From the NCBI GenBank assembly GCA_946408345.1, contig CAMJRR010000009.1:29803-93802 (forward strand): DNA of 64,000 nt, in the 5' to 3' direction. This DNA comes from an uncultured Bacteroidales bacterium. GTDB taxonomy: Bacteria; Bacteroidota; Bacteroidia; Bacteroidales; F082. The translations under genes and the position numbers were made by a program. Of this stretch, positions 34,858 to 43,928 are shown one piece after another. The stretch's first letter is position 1, and each line of letters opens with the position of its first letter. A model generated the notes under the pieces. It had not been told where the DNA came from. It did no database searches and was given only the letters and a program-made list of their open reading frames with translations.

Positions 34858-35754
34858 ATGAAGAAACTTTTTGTTTTATTCACCTTGGTTATTGCACTGT
34901 CAATGGTCTCCTGTAATGAAGGCGGACTATTTAGGAAACCTATTACGATTAGCCCTGTTTCCGAATCGATCAATGGTGTCTTGGGGGAGTATTACTCTAT
35001 TGTAAACCATGATTACAAAGTTTTGGACGGCGTTGTCAGAATTGATTTGAAACGTATTCAAGACGGATTTCCTGCTCCATGGCAAAAGAATACACTTCTC
35101 GGCTATTCTGATGGCTGCTATGAGCCTACTTTTACGGTGGAGTTTCTTGATGAGGCTGGTAACGTGGTTTCAAAGAGCACTACTGATATTGTAGCTCAAA
35201 AAGACGAATTGCGCTTTTTGGCTGCCAATAGGGTAGGGGAATCGAGTACCATCATATTCCACGTCAATGGCAACAATGTGAATAAGTTCAGGGTCAATAG
35301 CCTTTTTGAGGTTCACGAAATCAACCGACAAAGTATCATTAGTTCTGAACCCAATTTGGGCTTTGATGAGATTGATACTACGGCAACTGATTTGATTGAA
35401 GCTGCTGAAAGTATAGAAATAGGGGATTTAATTGACCAAGCTGCTGACATTATCGAAGATCACATAGATGCAGCTGTCGAGACTTTGGAAGAAGCTGTTC
35501 CCACAAGAAACGGTAAAAATTGGGACAAGCTTCTCGACGAGTATGAACAATATGTTGATAGTTACATAAAACTTGTGAAAAAAGCTACAAGTGGCGATAT
35601 GTCAGCAATTGCTGAATACGCCTCGATGCTTGAAAGTGCAGAACGCCTTTCTAATGAAATTGAGAAAGACCAAGGAGAAATGACTTCTGCCCAGTTGAAA
35701 CGTTATACAAAAATTACCCAAAAGCTCACCAATGCAGTCTTGGAGATGTATTGA
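34858..35754 (+). CDS. Lipoprotein with N-terminal beta domain and C-terminal helical module
   Basis: A 298-residue lipoprotein (signal and lipobox LSMVSCNEG). The N-terminal domain has YYSIVNHDYKVLDGVVRID, LGYSDGCYEPTFTVEFLDE and TTDIVAQKDEL. It is paralogous to the N-terminus of the next protein. An acidic helical linker leads to the shared module NWDKLLDEYEQYVDSYIKLVKKA, then MTSAQLKRYTKITQKL. The ATG at 34858 is set by the lipobox and by the leader spacing. The next gene follows after 38 bp. Function unknown. Confidence 0.78.
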   Translation: MKKLFVLFTLVIALSMVSCNEGGLFRKPITISPVSESINGVLGEYYSIVNHDYKVLDGVVRIDLKRIQDGFPAPWQKNTLLGYSDGCYEPTFTVEFLDEAGNVVSKSTTDIVAQKDELRFLAANRVGESSTIIFHVNGNNVNKFRVNSLFEVHEINRQSIISSEPNLGFDEIDTTATDLIEAAESIEIGDLIDQAADIIEDHIDAAVETLEEAVPTRNGKNWDKLLDEYEQYVDSYIKLVKKATSGDMSAIAEYASMLESAERLSNEIEKDQGEMTSAQLKRYTKITQKLTNAVLEMY

Positions 35755-35760
35755 ATATTA

Positions 35761-35768
35761 TAATTTTG
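35761..35768 (+). promoter_or_regulatory. -7 box for the next lipoprotein gene
   Basis: TAATTTTG just after the stop at 35754 and 24 bases before the ATG at 35793. Confidence 0.5.
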
Positions 35769-35792
35769 CGAAATCAAATAACAAATAGAAAA

Positions 35793-37217
35793 ATGAAGAA
35801 ACTCAATTGTTTTATCATGGTCGTCATTTCATTGGTGATGATTTCATGCAATAAAGAGAGTAAAATGGCTAAGCCAGCTACGGGAAGAATCAACGGAAAG
35901 CTGGGAGATTATTATGAAGTGGTATCACGTGACTATACCTTTAATGAAGGTCGTGTCGCCATAGAATTCAAACGCATTAAAGAGGGACTGCCATTGCCTT
36001 GGAATAACAGTGTTTCTCTTGGGTATTCCGACGGATGCTATGAGCCACAGTTTTTGATTGAATTTATGGACGCAGATGCGGATGTCGTTTCGAAAGACAT
36101 TACGGACATTGTCGCCGACAGGGATGAGCTGAATTTGTTGATGAATCTTGGCCTAAACGAAACTTCGACTTTGACATTTACGGTTGGGTCAACCCAAGCT
36201 GTGAGCTTTAAGGTCTCAAGTGATTTCATATTGCATAATGTTGGTCCTTACCTTATGAACCTTTCTGGCAAGATTGGCCCGACATTGAAAGCCAACATGT
36301 CAATTGCTCTGCTTCCTGACGGTAGTGTTGTTGGAGCTTACTACCATGAACAATTCGGTCCAGAGGCTCTGCTTTATTTGTTGGGCGAACAGAACGATGA
36401 TATGATTACCTTGAAGGAGTTTTCAAGCACGGGTAACTTGATTGGTAAATTTGAAGGTAGCTACGAGAAGGATGCCTTCAAGGGTGTTTATGAGTCTTTT
36501 GATGGCAAGAAATTCGATTTCCTCCTTGCTAAAGACCCAGAGATGACACCTATCTATCTAGGAAATATCGACTTCGCAAAATTTGGAGCATTGAACGGCA
36601 GCGATATGGAGAACTATGAGAGTTTCTACAAGGAGATGTTTGAGAACGAAGGTATCATTCCTATGGCTTCCGACACCATGACCATCGCCCTTAACAAGCA
36701 GGAATTGCAGTTGAAGGTGGGCGAAGTTGATACCCTTGTCGTGGTCACTTCCTTGCTTGAAGGTATGACGACTAGCTGGACCTCAAGCGATGAGGCTGTG
36801 GCTATGGTCGGTGCTTCAGGAGTGGTGCGTGCCATCGGTGTGGGCGAGGCTGAACTCACCTGCAACATCTGGCCCTTGAAAGGTAAACCGTTGACGGCTT
36901 CGGCCAAGGTGACGGTCGAAAAGGCCAAAGCTGCGTCGCAACCCAAACCCAAAAGTAGCAATGTCAACCTTGGGTATGCCACCTACGAACCTCTTCCGCA
37001 AAGCGGCATGACAGGTGTCAAGAACGGACAACCCCATGGCAATGGTATTATGCGCTTTAAAGAACGCCATGTCATCCCCGGTACACAAGACTGTATGGCA
37101 GAGCCTGGAGAATGGGTTAACGGCGTGTGGCGTGATGGCAAGATCAATGCGGGTACTTGGTATCGTAACGATGGCAACCAAGTCATCGTCAAGTTGGGAC
37201 AACGTTATAATAAATAA
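35793..37217 (+). CDS. Lipoprotein with paralogous beta domain, Big2 and MORN-like segments
   Basis: A 474-residue lipoprotein (VMISCNKES). Residues ~20-140 repeat the N-terminal domain of the previous protein (YYEVVSRDYTFNEGRVAIE, LGYSDGCYEPQFLIEF). A middle domain of unknown type follows. A bacterial Ig-like Big2 domain then reads ALNKQELQLKVGEVDTL and TSSDEAVAMVGASGVVRAIG. The last ~60 residues (GVKNGQPHGNGIMRF, PGEWVNGVWRDGKINAGTWY) look like MORN repeats. It lacks the C-terminal helical module of its neighbour. It is likely a surface lipoprotein; its ligand is unknown. Confidence 0.78.
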   Translation: MKKLNCFIMVVISLVMISCNKESKMAKPATGRINGKLGDYYEVVSRDYTFNEGRVAIEFKRIKEGLPLPWNNSVSLGYSDGCYEPQFLIEFMDADADVVSKDITDIVADRDELNLLMNLGLNETSTLTFTVGSTQAVSFKVSSDFILHNVGPYLMNLSGKIGPTLKANMSIALLPDGSVVGAYYHEQFGPEALLYLLGEQNDDMITLKEFSSTGNLIGKFEGSYEKDAFKGVYESFDGKKFDFLLAKDPEMTPIYLGNIDFAKFGALNGSDMENYESFYKEMFENEGIIPMASDTMTIALNKQELQLKVGEVDTLVVVTSLLEGMTTSWTSSDEAVAMVGASGVVRAIGVGEAELTCNIWPLKGKPLTASAKVTVEKAKAASQPKPKSSNVNLGYATYEPLPQSGMTGVKNGQPHGNGIMRFKERHVIPGTQDCMAEPGEWVNGVWRDGKINAGTWYRNDGNQVIVKLGQRYNK

Positions 37218-37228
37218 GGTGAGGTCTT

Positions 37229-38365
37229 ATGGCAACTTTTCTGAAAAGAATAGGCTTGTCAACCTTTTGCTGTTTGGCTGCAGTCACATTGTCATTTGGA
37301 GCAAATGGTTTTGCTACGCAAAGGCTGCAAAAAATGGCCGCCGCCTTGAGCGACATACCGTTTGAAAGACTTGGCAATGGCACTTATCACAGTTTTAGTC
37401 ACAAAGCGTTACCCTTGACTGTCCGTGTGAACGAATGGGAAGAGGTCGACCATATCGGTCTCTACCTCTTTGATCCCGCAGCAGTGACGGATGAACAACG
37501 CCTTGCCTGCGATTTTGTAGAGCGTTACCTGCTCGAATTGGAACTGGCAAGCCCCAGTGAAAGAAAACTTAGGATGGGCATTGACAAGGTCAATGTTGAG
37601 GACGGCTCGCTCGAAAACATTGCTCAACTCAAAAAGAGTGACCGCTACGAGATTTCCAAGTTGGAAATGCGTAAGTACCACATCGCCTGGTATAACGAAA
37701 GTCGTTGCCTCCTCGCCTTGATGTTCGACATGGACTACCAGCTGTTGGCCGGGTGCAATGCCATCGAATTGGAGAATAATTACCTGCGTGACGTGGTGCG
37801 TGTCCACCATTTGAAGGATGTTGTGATGGAAAAGCCTGTAATTGAAAGCAACGATGAGTATGCCATCGTCGACGGCGGCTCCTATCTCAGTCCATCCATC
37901 CGCGGCGACCGTTACTATCGTCTCGATTCCATCTCCGAATGGATTTCCGTTTGTAGCACGAGCAAGCCTTATTGGAGTGCTGCCAACACCGTACTTTCCC
38001 CCATTATGATTGGTGACTTTCAGCTAAAATGTACCCTTGATATGTATGGCTATAAGGATGCAAGCTTCCAAATCGACATAAATCAATGGGTGGCACAAAC
38101 TTTGCAGGAAGGTTGCAAGTTGTTCTTTGGTATTAAGTCGAGGACGCCGCAAACTATACGCGGCACGCTGTTCTGCCCCAACCCTTCTGGGGGCTACTGC
38201 CACATGATGAGCGTTGAGATTCCCGTTGAGATGTTCGACCAAGGCCGAGGTGTGTTGGAAGGCCGACTGTATGCCTACGTTCCCCTTCATAACATCGACC
38301 AAGGGTATTTCGATTTGAATTATATGGATGTCTCGTCTTCGGGAAAAGACAAGAGTAAAAAGTAA
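37229..38365 (+). CDS. Exported protein, unknown family
   Basis: A 378-residue protein with a signal peptide (STFCCLAAVTLSFGANG). I do not recognise it. It reads as a mixed alpha/beta region, with DEQRLACDFVERYLLELELA, then beta-rich stretches such as LSPIMIGDFQLKCTLDMYGY, and a Lys/Ser-rich tail. It follows the previous gene by 11 bp and is followed by three more exported proteins in the same direction at 8-19 bp, so 37229-41488 looks like one operon for an envelope-associated function. Confidence 0.7.
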   Translation: MATFLKRIGLSTFCCLAAVTLSFGANGFATQRLQKMAAALSDIPFERLGNGTYHSFSHKALPLTVRVNEWEEVDHIGLYLFDPAAVTDEQRLACDFVERYLLELELASPSERKLRMGIDKVNVEDGSLENIAQLKKSDRYEISKLEMRKYHIAWYNESRCLLALMFDMDYQLLAGCNAIELENNYLRDVVRVHHLKDVVMEKPVIESNDEYAIVDGGSYLSPSIRGDRYYRLDSISEWISVCSTSKPYWSAANTVLSPIMIGDFQLKCTLDMYGYKDASFQIDINQWVAQTLQEGCKLFFGIKSRTPQTIRGTLFCPNPSGGYCHMMSVEIPVEMFDQGRGVLEGRLYAYVPLHNIDQGYFDLNYMDVSSSGKDKSKK

Positions 38366-38383
38366 ACCAAAATTGAACAGGAT

Positions 38384-39127
38384 ATGAAAAAACTATTGTT
38401 TTTGATTATGTTATTGTGTCCCGCTATGGTTTTGTGGGCTCAAAGTCCCACCGAGAACCCTAAGCAAAGGATCACTGAGGTGAAACAGGCAGAGGATCAA
38501 TATATCTATGCCGACCAGACTAGCGTTACGGTTGAAAAGGCCGTAGAACAGGCACAAGAATTGCTACTGCGCGAGGTGTTGGACTATCTTCAACAAAGCG
38601 GCGAGACTATGAATGATGCTGCCTCCATCTTGAAAGAACAGATGGTGACCATCACCGTTCAACGCGGTGATAAGTTTCGTGCTTTCGTATATATAGATAA
38701 ACAGTTTGGCAAGGAAAAGGCAGAGGCAAAACAAGAACCAGAAAAGGTTGTTGAAATTCAAAAAACGGATAGTACGGAAGCATCTACGCCTGTCAGCGAG
38801 CTGGTAAAGACTGAACCGGTTGTTCCCGTTGCCGATACTTCTGCGAGCGTTATCCTCCAACAGATTGGCACTATGACCACTCGCTTGCAGGTGTACGACT
38901 ACATTACCCAACTGCAAAAAGAAGGGGAAAAAGTGACCTTTGTCTCGCATCCCAATGCAGAGGAGCTGGAGTCGATGTACATCCTATTATATAAAAGAGG
39001 TGGATCCATTGAGGCCATTCTCACACCGCCCGATGGTCAGGGCAAGCGGTACAATTTGGCTACTGGTCTTCCCGATGCACAAGCCAACCATCCTTCCACT
39101 TCCATTAACGGATTTATCTTGGAATAA
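38384..39127 (+). CDS. Exported protein, unknown family
   Basis: A 247-residue protein with a signal peptide (LLCPAMVLWAQSP). The first part (TVEKAVEQAQELLLREVLDYLQQ) is helical, then MVTITVQRGDKFRAFVYIDKQ gives beta strands. A linker rich in E, K, P and V is followed by a C-terminal globular region (QIGTMTTRLQVYDYITQLQKEG, ILTPPDGQGKRYNL). Possibly a periplasmic adaptor. It sits between two other exported proteins with 18- and 25-bp gaps. Confidence 0.68.
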   Translation: MKKLLFLIMLLCPAMVLWAQSPTENPKQRITEVKQAEDQYIYADQTSVTVEKAVEQAQELLLREVLDYLQQSGETMNDAASILKEQMVTITVQRGDKFRAFVYIDKQFGKEKAEAKQEPEKVVEIQKTDSTEASTPVSELVKTEPVVPVADTSASVILQQIGTMTTRLQVYDYITQLQKEGEKVTFVSHPNAEELESMYILLYKRGGSIEAILTPPDGQGKRYNLATGLPDAQANHPSTSINGFILE

Positions 39128-39152
39128 TGATGAATAATAATTGAAAAACGAT

Positions 39153-40145
39153 ATGAAAAACTATCTTGTATTATTTGCCTTGGTGCTGTGGCCTCTAACG
39201 TTTATCGCCCAGCCTGTGAACGTGAGACTACACCCTGACACCAGTTTCAACAACGACAAATTGGTTGCTGTCATGGAAGGCAACCTTTCGGGTGTGCTCA
39301 CCGAAATCAACGCGGCACAGCGGGAAAAACGTCCGCTCAACCTCGACGGACTTGCCATGGACGAATTTGCCAAAGCCGGTCTTCGTATGTTGTGGGCCAA
39401 TGTCTTTTTCTACTGCGATGATGATTATGTCGTTGACCGCCTTTGGAATTTTAGTGACGGATTTATGGCCCGTTCCATCCCGATTATCATCACGCCAGAA
39501 GGCGAAGAGTTTGCTTCGGGTGTGTTCCAAGAGGCCGTTGTGGAATTCGACAAGAAGGGTGTCATCAGCGATTTCCGTTTTGCTATCGATGCCGCAGTGG
39601 GTGAGAGCATGGAACAGGGTGGCGATGCCGTGGATATGGAACGGCGTATGCAGATTTTGGCCTATTGCGACCGTTTTCGCACTGCCTACAACACCAAAGA
39701 TCTTGCTTTCATTGAGCAAGTATTCAGTGACGATGCCTTAATCATCACAGGAAAGGTGGTGACGGCGCGCAAAGGCGATAATCCCATTGCTTCCACCGTC
39801 AGTTACAAACGGTACGACAAACAGCAATATCTCAACAACTTGCGCCGCGTATTCGCGCGTAACAGCTGGATAGAAGTGAAATTCTCCCAAATTGGCGAAC
39901 ATGGAGAAGGCGATGGTGAGCGTGCCGTCACCCGCAGTACCGAGAACCCCAATATTTACGGAGTGCGCCTGAGACAGGAATGGAATTCGAGCACCTATAG
40001 CGACATGGGCTATGTGTTCCTGCTTTGGGACTTTACCGACGAGGAGCATCCTGTCATCCACGTTCGTACTTGGCAGCCCGAATATGTAGGCGCCAGCAAA
40101 CTACCCGAAGACGAGATTTTCACCATCGATGATTTTGTCAGGTAA
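39153..40145 (+). CDS. Exported protein with NTF2-like C-terminal domain
   Basis: A 330-residue protein with a signal peptide (LFALVLWPLTFIAQP); the ATG at 39153 is preferred over one 12 bases earlier. The C-terminal half (MQILAYCDRFRTAYNTKDLAFIEQVFSDDALIITG, then VKFSQIGEHGEGD, YGVRLRQEW, VFLLWDFTDEEHPVIHVRTWQ) has the helix-then-curved-sheet order of the NTF2/SnoaL fold. The N-terminal domain is unrecognised. Member of the 37229-41488 group. Confidence 0.68.
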   Translation: MKNYLVLFALVLWPLTFIAQPVNVRLHPDTSFNNDKLVAVMEGNLSGVLTEINAAQREKRPLNLDGLAMDEFAKAGLRMLWANVFFYCDDDYVVDRLWNFSDGFMARSIPIIITPEGEEFASGVFQEAVVEFDKKGVISDFRFAIDAAVGESMEQGGDAVDMERRMQILAYCDRFRTAYNTKDLAFIEQVFSDDALIITGKVVTARKGDNPIASTVSYKRYDKQQYLNNLRRVFARNSWIEVKFSQIGEHGEGDGERAVTRSTENPNIYGVRLRQEWNSSTYSDMGYVFLLWDFTDEEHPVIHVRTWQPEYVGASKLPEDEIFTIDDFVR

Positions 40146-40159
40146 TTCAACCTATAGCT

Positions 40160-41488
40160 ATGAGAAAAAAGAGTTTACTATTATTGTTTGGCGTTTTTGC
40201 CTTTTGTTTTTGCGCTAAGGCGCAAAACATTCGTGTCGTGGAAGATGCTGATCGCACACAAACCGTATCGCTCAATGGGAAAACAGAAGCTGTTTTCGTT
40301 GCAAATAACGACAAGTTGTTCATAGAGACTTCGCGTCCTAGCCTTGACGTGAAGAAGAGCACCAAGAAAGTCAATTCTAGCCAATGGGAGTATGTGTTTG
40401 AACTTCAGCTCCAAACGCAGGAAGGCTTGGCCTCGGCTCGCACTTTTACCATTACCCAAGAAGGCAGCGCCAACAAGACAACCTTCAAGAAGGGAAAGTT
40501 TTTACCCAACAAGCGCTATTATTTCATTGTCGAGACAGTGAAAAACCCTATCTTCCTTGTTGACAATACCCAACCCACCGATGTCCATCTCAAAAACGAC
40601 GAGGCAGCTGTCGAAATCAACTCTTTGGTTGAGGTGGAGGTTATAGCTGACCCGAGTCTCTGCGCAGTGAGCTCAAATCTTACCCAAGCTGGCTATTTCT
40701 CCACTATGGTAATCATTGACATAAAGACATTAAACGCAGTGCGAAGTGAGGTGGAACGTAAACAGATGATGTATGATGACCTGAACGAAAGCTTGCTCGA
40801 CCGTGCCGAGCACCAGGAAGAAGTTGCGGATAGCGAATGGAATGAGCTGCAAATGATGCAACAGCGGAAAGAAGAGGCTGAATCGCAACTTGCCGATGTT
40901 TCTCTCATCAAGATTAAGGCAACAGACTCCAATGAGCTTAACATAGACATCAGTGATTTGCAAGTCAAGCAGAAACGCGTCTATACCATCGAGACAAGCG
41001 GTCGCAATGAGGAAGAGGCCAAGCCACACTGGATGCTCTTGGCCAACTACGGGTTCTCTCCTGAAAGACAGCATTCGTTGGGTCTCACTGTGGCATGGGC
41101 CGGACGCTTCGGAGGCTACCTCAGCTTCATGACTAACGGCTCGTATGCCCTCACCACCGACCTTGCGGCCACGATGGAGCAGCAATACGACTACCTATGG
41201 TCGGGAACGACAGCAAAGACACGCCTTGCCGTGACAGCAGGCGGCTTGTTTGCCGTGAAAAAAGTGGGCTATGTATATGCCGGTGCCGGTTACGGCATCC
41301 GTAACCTCGTCTGGTACACAGAATCGAACCAATCCGTGTCCATGACTCCTGGCACATATAAAGGAGTGGCCTTGGAAGCCGGCATGATGTTCAACATCGG
41401 AAAACATGCACAGGCTTCCATCGGTGGACTTGCTCAATTCCCTGGTCCTTATTATGAAATGAAAATTGGCTTGGGTTATAAGTTCTAA
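40160..41488 (+). CDS. Exported protein with coiled coil and outer-membrane-barrel-like C-terminus
   Basis: A 442-residue protein. A signal peptide (GVFAFCFCAKAQ) is followed by a beta domain of ~150 residues and a coiled-coil stretch (VERKQMMYDDLNESLLDRAEHQEEVADSE and on). The last ~170 residues alternate glycine- and aromatic-rich strands (LLANYGFSPERQHSLGLTVAWAGRFGGYLSF, YVYAGAGYGIRNLVWY) and end in KIGLGYKF, as in outer-membrane beta barrels. It may be the membrane anchor of the proteins encoded before it. Exact family unknown. Confidence 0.7.
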   Translation: MRKKSLLLLFGVFAFCFCAKAQNIRVVEDADRTQTVSLNGKTEAVFVANNDKLFIETSRPSLDVKKSTKKVNSSQWEYVFELQLQTQEGLASARTFTITQEGSANKTTFKKGKFLPNKRYYFIVETVKNPIFLVDNTQPTDVHLKNDEAAVEINSLVEVEVIADPSLCAVSSNLTQAGYFSTMVIIDIKTLNAVRSEVERKQMMYDDLNESLLDRAEHQEEVADSEWNELQMMQQRKEEAESQLADVSLIKIKATDSNELNIDISDLQVKQKRVYTIETSGRNEEEAKPHWMLLANYGFSPERQHSLGLTVAWAGRFGGYLSFMTNGSYALTTDLAATMEQQYDYLWSGTTAKTRLAVTAGGLFAVKKVGYVYAGAGYGIRNLVWYTESNQSVSMTPGTYKGVALEAGMMFNIGKHAQASIGGLAQFPGPYYEMKIGLGYKF

Positions 41489-41520
41489 TTATAGTGAAGG
41501 ACAAATCAAAAATTACAGTT

Positions 41521-43845
41521 ATGAAAGCAAAGCAAATCCTTCTTTATTTGATTATCATGGTTTTGGTTTCATGTAAGCCTGAAGAGCAGCCACCTGTTGT
41601 CTCGTATGTGTTCAGCGATGTTTTGGTGGATGCGAAACAGACCTCAGCCACCATTACATGCCGCAACGAGAGCGTTGACGACGACAAGGTGTTTGCCAGT
41701 GTTTTGCTTTCGAAGAATGAAAACATCACCAATGCAACAAAATATCCGCTTAGCCTACAAAACGACACTCTGCACTGCACCATCAACGGACTCGAACGCA
41801 ACACGATGTATTTTTTCTGCTTCGAGGTCTCTACAGCTAACGAGCATAAACGTACCGATGAAGTGCATCACTTTGAGACCACGGGTGGCGGAAATGTCAC
41901 GGTGACGACCTCCGAGGCCATCAATATTACTCAAAATGGTGCCACGGGTGGCGGCAGTGTTACTGCTGATGCCAACTATGAAGTGAGTATGCGTGGCGTT
42001 TGCTGGGACACGGTGACCAATCCCAATGCTTTGGTGAGCCCCCATCTGGTCAGTGGACAAGGAACAGGAACATTCTTGGTGAACATAACTGGACTGAATT
42101 CGCACACGACGTACTATATGAAAGCCTATGCCGTATGCAACGATGTGGTGTATTACGGAAATGAGGTGAGTTTTACGACGCTACAGATGTCAAGCTACAT
42201 GATAAATGTTTCAACTAGTCCAACGGATGGCGGTACGGTAGTTGGAGGTGGCATCTACCAACAGGGCCAATCTTGCACGGTGACAGCAATAGCCAACGAA
42301 GGTTATACTTTTACTAATTGGACGGAAAATGGAATTCAGGTGTCTGATGATGTAGAGTTTACATTTGTTGTCTCAGGTAACCGTAATTTGGTGGCGAATT
42401 TCACGGCTACTATACCTCCAAACCATGGCGAAGTGCAGAGTCTGCCTTATAGCCAATCCTTTGCTACTGATTTTGGTACTTATATGACATACGATGAAGA
42501 GGGACCACAATTTTGGGAAATTAAATACAGTACGGCTAGGATAAATGGTTATGTCAATGGCAGTTATTATGCCAACGAGGACTGGCTCATTTCCTCGCCG
42601 GTGGCCATCATGGGTGTGGACCATGCCAAGATGACTATAGTCTATATTGGGCGTTACTTTAGCAATATCAACGATGAAGTCACCATTTGGGTCTCGACGA
42701 ATTACACTTGGGGTAGCGACCCAAGCATGACCTCTTGGACACAAGTTCCTTCCATTTTGGTGGAAGGTAGCAATTGGAACGACTTTATCACCACGGAAAT
42801 CTCGCTGAGTGAGTATGTTGGACAAACGGTTACCTTTGCAGTGAAATACATCTCCACCGGCAGCGAGGCTGGCGATTTGGAAGTTCAGAGTATTTGCATC
42901 GAAGAGGGTAGTGGCGAGGTGCCTCCGACTCCACCGACTCCCGGAGATGGTGAAGGCAGCGGAACTTTTGAAGATCCTTATAATGTGGCCGCAGGTATTA
43001 GCCAGCAAAGCAATGAGCCCATTGCTTGGGTGCATGGTTATATTGTGGGTGCCGTGAAGTCGGGTTTGAGCTCGGTCACGAGCAATGCTGACATCAACTG
43101 GAGTGCTCCATTCGATTTGGCTACTAACGTGGTTATTGCTGACGATGTCACCTGCCGAGAAATCAGCCAGTGCATTATTGTCAACCTGCCTGCTGGCAAG
43201 CCGCTCCGTACGCAAGTCAACTTGATGGACAATCCCGACAATCTCGGTAAACATCTGGCTGTGAATGGCAAACTTCGCAAGTATATGAACCAGGCTGGTC
43301 TGCGCGACAGTGGCGGAACCGAGGCTGACTTTGTTTTGGAAGGAGGTGTTATTCCTCCTACTCCAGGCACGGAGATTTTCTCTGAGTCTTTTGCTAGCGG
43401 TCAAGGTGAGTTCACCATTCAAGATGCTTTCTTGCCTCAAGATCTGTCCTATGTTTGGCAGCACGATGCCAACTATTCCTGTATGAAGGCCAGCGCCTAT
43501 GTCGGTCAGGCCTACGCTGCTGAAAGCTGGCTGATTTCGCCTGCCATCGACTTGTCGAATGTCAGCACTGCTATGCTGAAGTTTGATCAAGCTGTCAATT
43601 ACGCCTCACCTAGTGGTGCTTTGTCGGTGATGGTTTCCACTGATTATGCCGGTGAAGTCCTACAGTGCAATTGGACTGAGCTGAACCTCAGCCAATGGCC
43701 TGCTGGCACCAACTGGACCTTCATCAACTCGACTGCCGACCTGAGCCAATTTGTGGGCCAAAGAGTGACCATCGCGTTCAAATACACAAGCAACACCAAC
43801 GCCTCGGCTACTTGGGAAGTGAAAGACTTCGTGGTGGAAGATTAA
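41521..43845 (+). CDS. Large modular surface lipoprotein (Fn3-like, InlB-B, choice-of-anchor J, DUF6359-like)
   Basis: A 774-residue lipoprotein (IMVLVSCKPEE). By eye it contains an N-terminal domain (~100 residues), then one Fn3-like domain (MRGVCWDTVTNPN ... TTYYMKAYAV). Next is an InlB-B/Flg_new repeat (GGTVVGGGIYQQGQSCTV, GYTFTNWTENG). A choice-of-anchor J domain follows (LPYSQSFATDFGTYM, DWLISSPVAI), then a DUF6359-like domain starting GSGTFEDPYNVAAG. A second choice-of-anchor J domain (EIFSESFASGQGEF ... SWLISPAIDLS) ends the protein. It is probably surface-exposed and binds glycans or host or food polymers. Its first ~100 codons nearly duplicate those of the next gene, including the signal-peptide DNA. 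Confidence 0.8.
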   Translation: MKAKQILLYLIIMVLVSCKPEEQPPVVSYVFSDVLVDAKQTSATITCRNESVDDDKVFASVLLSKNENITNATKYPLSLQNDTLHCTINGLERNTMYFFCFEVSTANEHKRTDEVHHFETTGGGNVTVTTSEAINITQNGATGGGSVTADANYEVSMRGVCWDTVTNPNALVSPHLVSGQGTGTFLVNITGLNSHTTYYMKAYAVCNDVVYYGNEVSFTTLQMSSYMINVSTSPTDGGTVVGGGIYQQGQSCTVTAIANEGYTFTNWTENGIQVSDDVEFTFVVSGNRNLVANFTATIPPNHGEVQSLPYSQSFATDFGTYMTYDEEGPQFWEIKYSTARINGYVNGSYYANEDWLISSPVAIMGVDHAKMTIVYIGRYFSNINDEVTIWVSTNYTWGSDPSMTSWTQVPSILVEGSNWNDFITTEISLSEYVGQTVTFAVKYISTGSEAGDLEVQSICIEEGSGEVPPTPPTPGDGEGSGTFEDPYNVAAGISQQSNEPIAWVHGYIVGAVKSGLSSVTSNADINWSAPFDLATNVVIADDVTCREISQCIIVNLPAGKPLRTQVNLMDNPDNLGKHLAVNGKLRKYMNQAGLRDSGGTEADFVLEGGVIPPTPGTEIFSESFASGQGEFTIQDAFLPQDLSYVWQHDANYSCMKASAYVGQAYAAESWLISPAIDLSNVSTAMLKFDQAVNYASPSGALSVMVSTDYAGEVLQCNWTELNLSQWPAGTNWTFINSTADLSQFVGQRVTIAFKYTSNTNASATWEVKDFVVED

Positions 43846-43928
43846 AAGCTATTGAAAAATACTGTATAGCTGATTATTCAAGTGAAACTGAATGCATGGT
43901 TTGAAATAACAAACAAAAAATAACAGTT

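Noticed and set aside
42373..43590. Open frame of 405 codons on the minus strand
   Set aside because: It lies fully inside the modular lipoprotein gene on the plus strand, whose domains are recognisable, and has no promoter or domain of its own.
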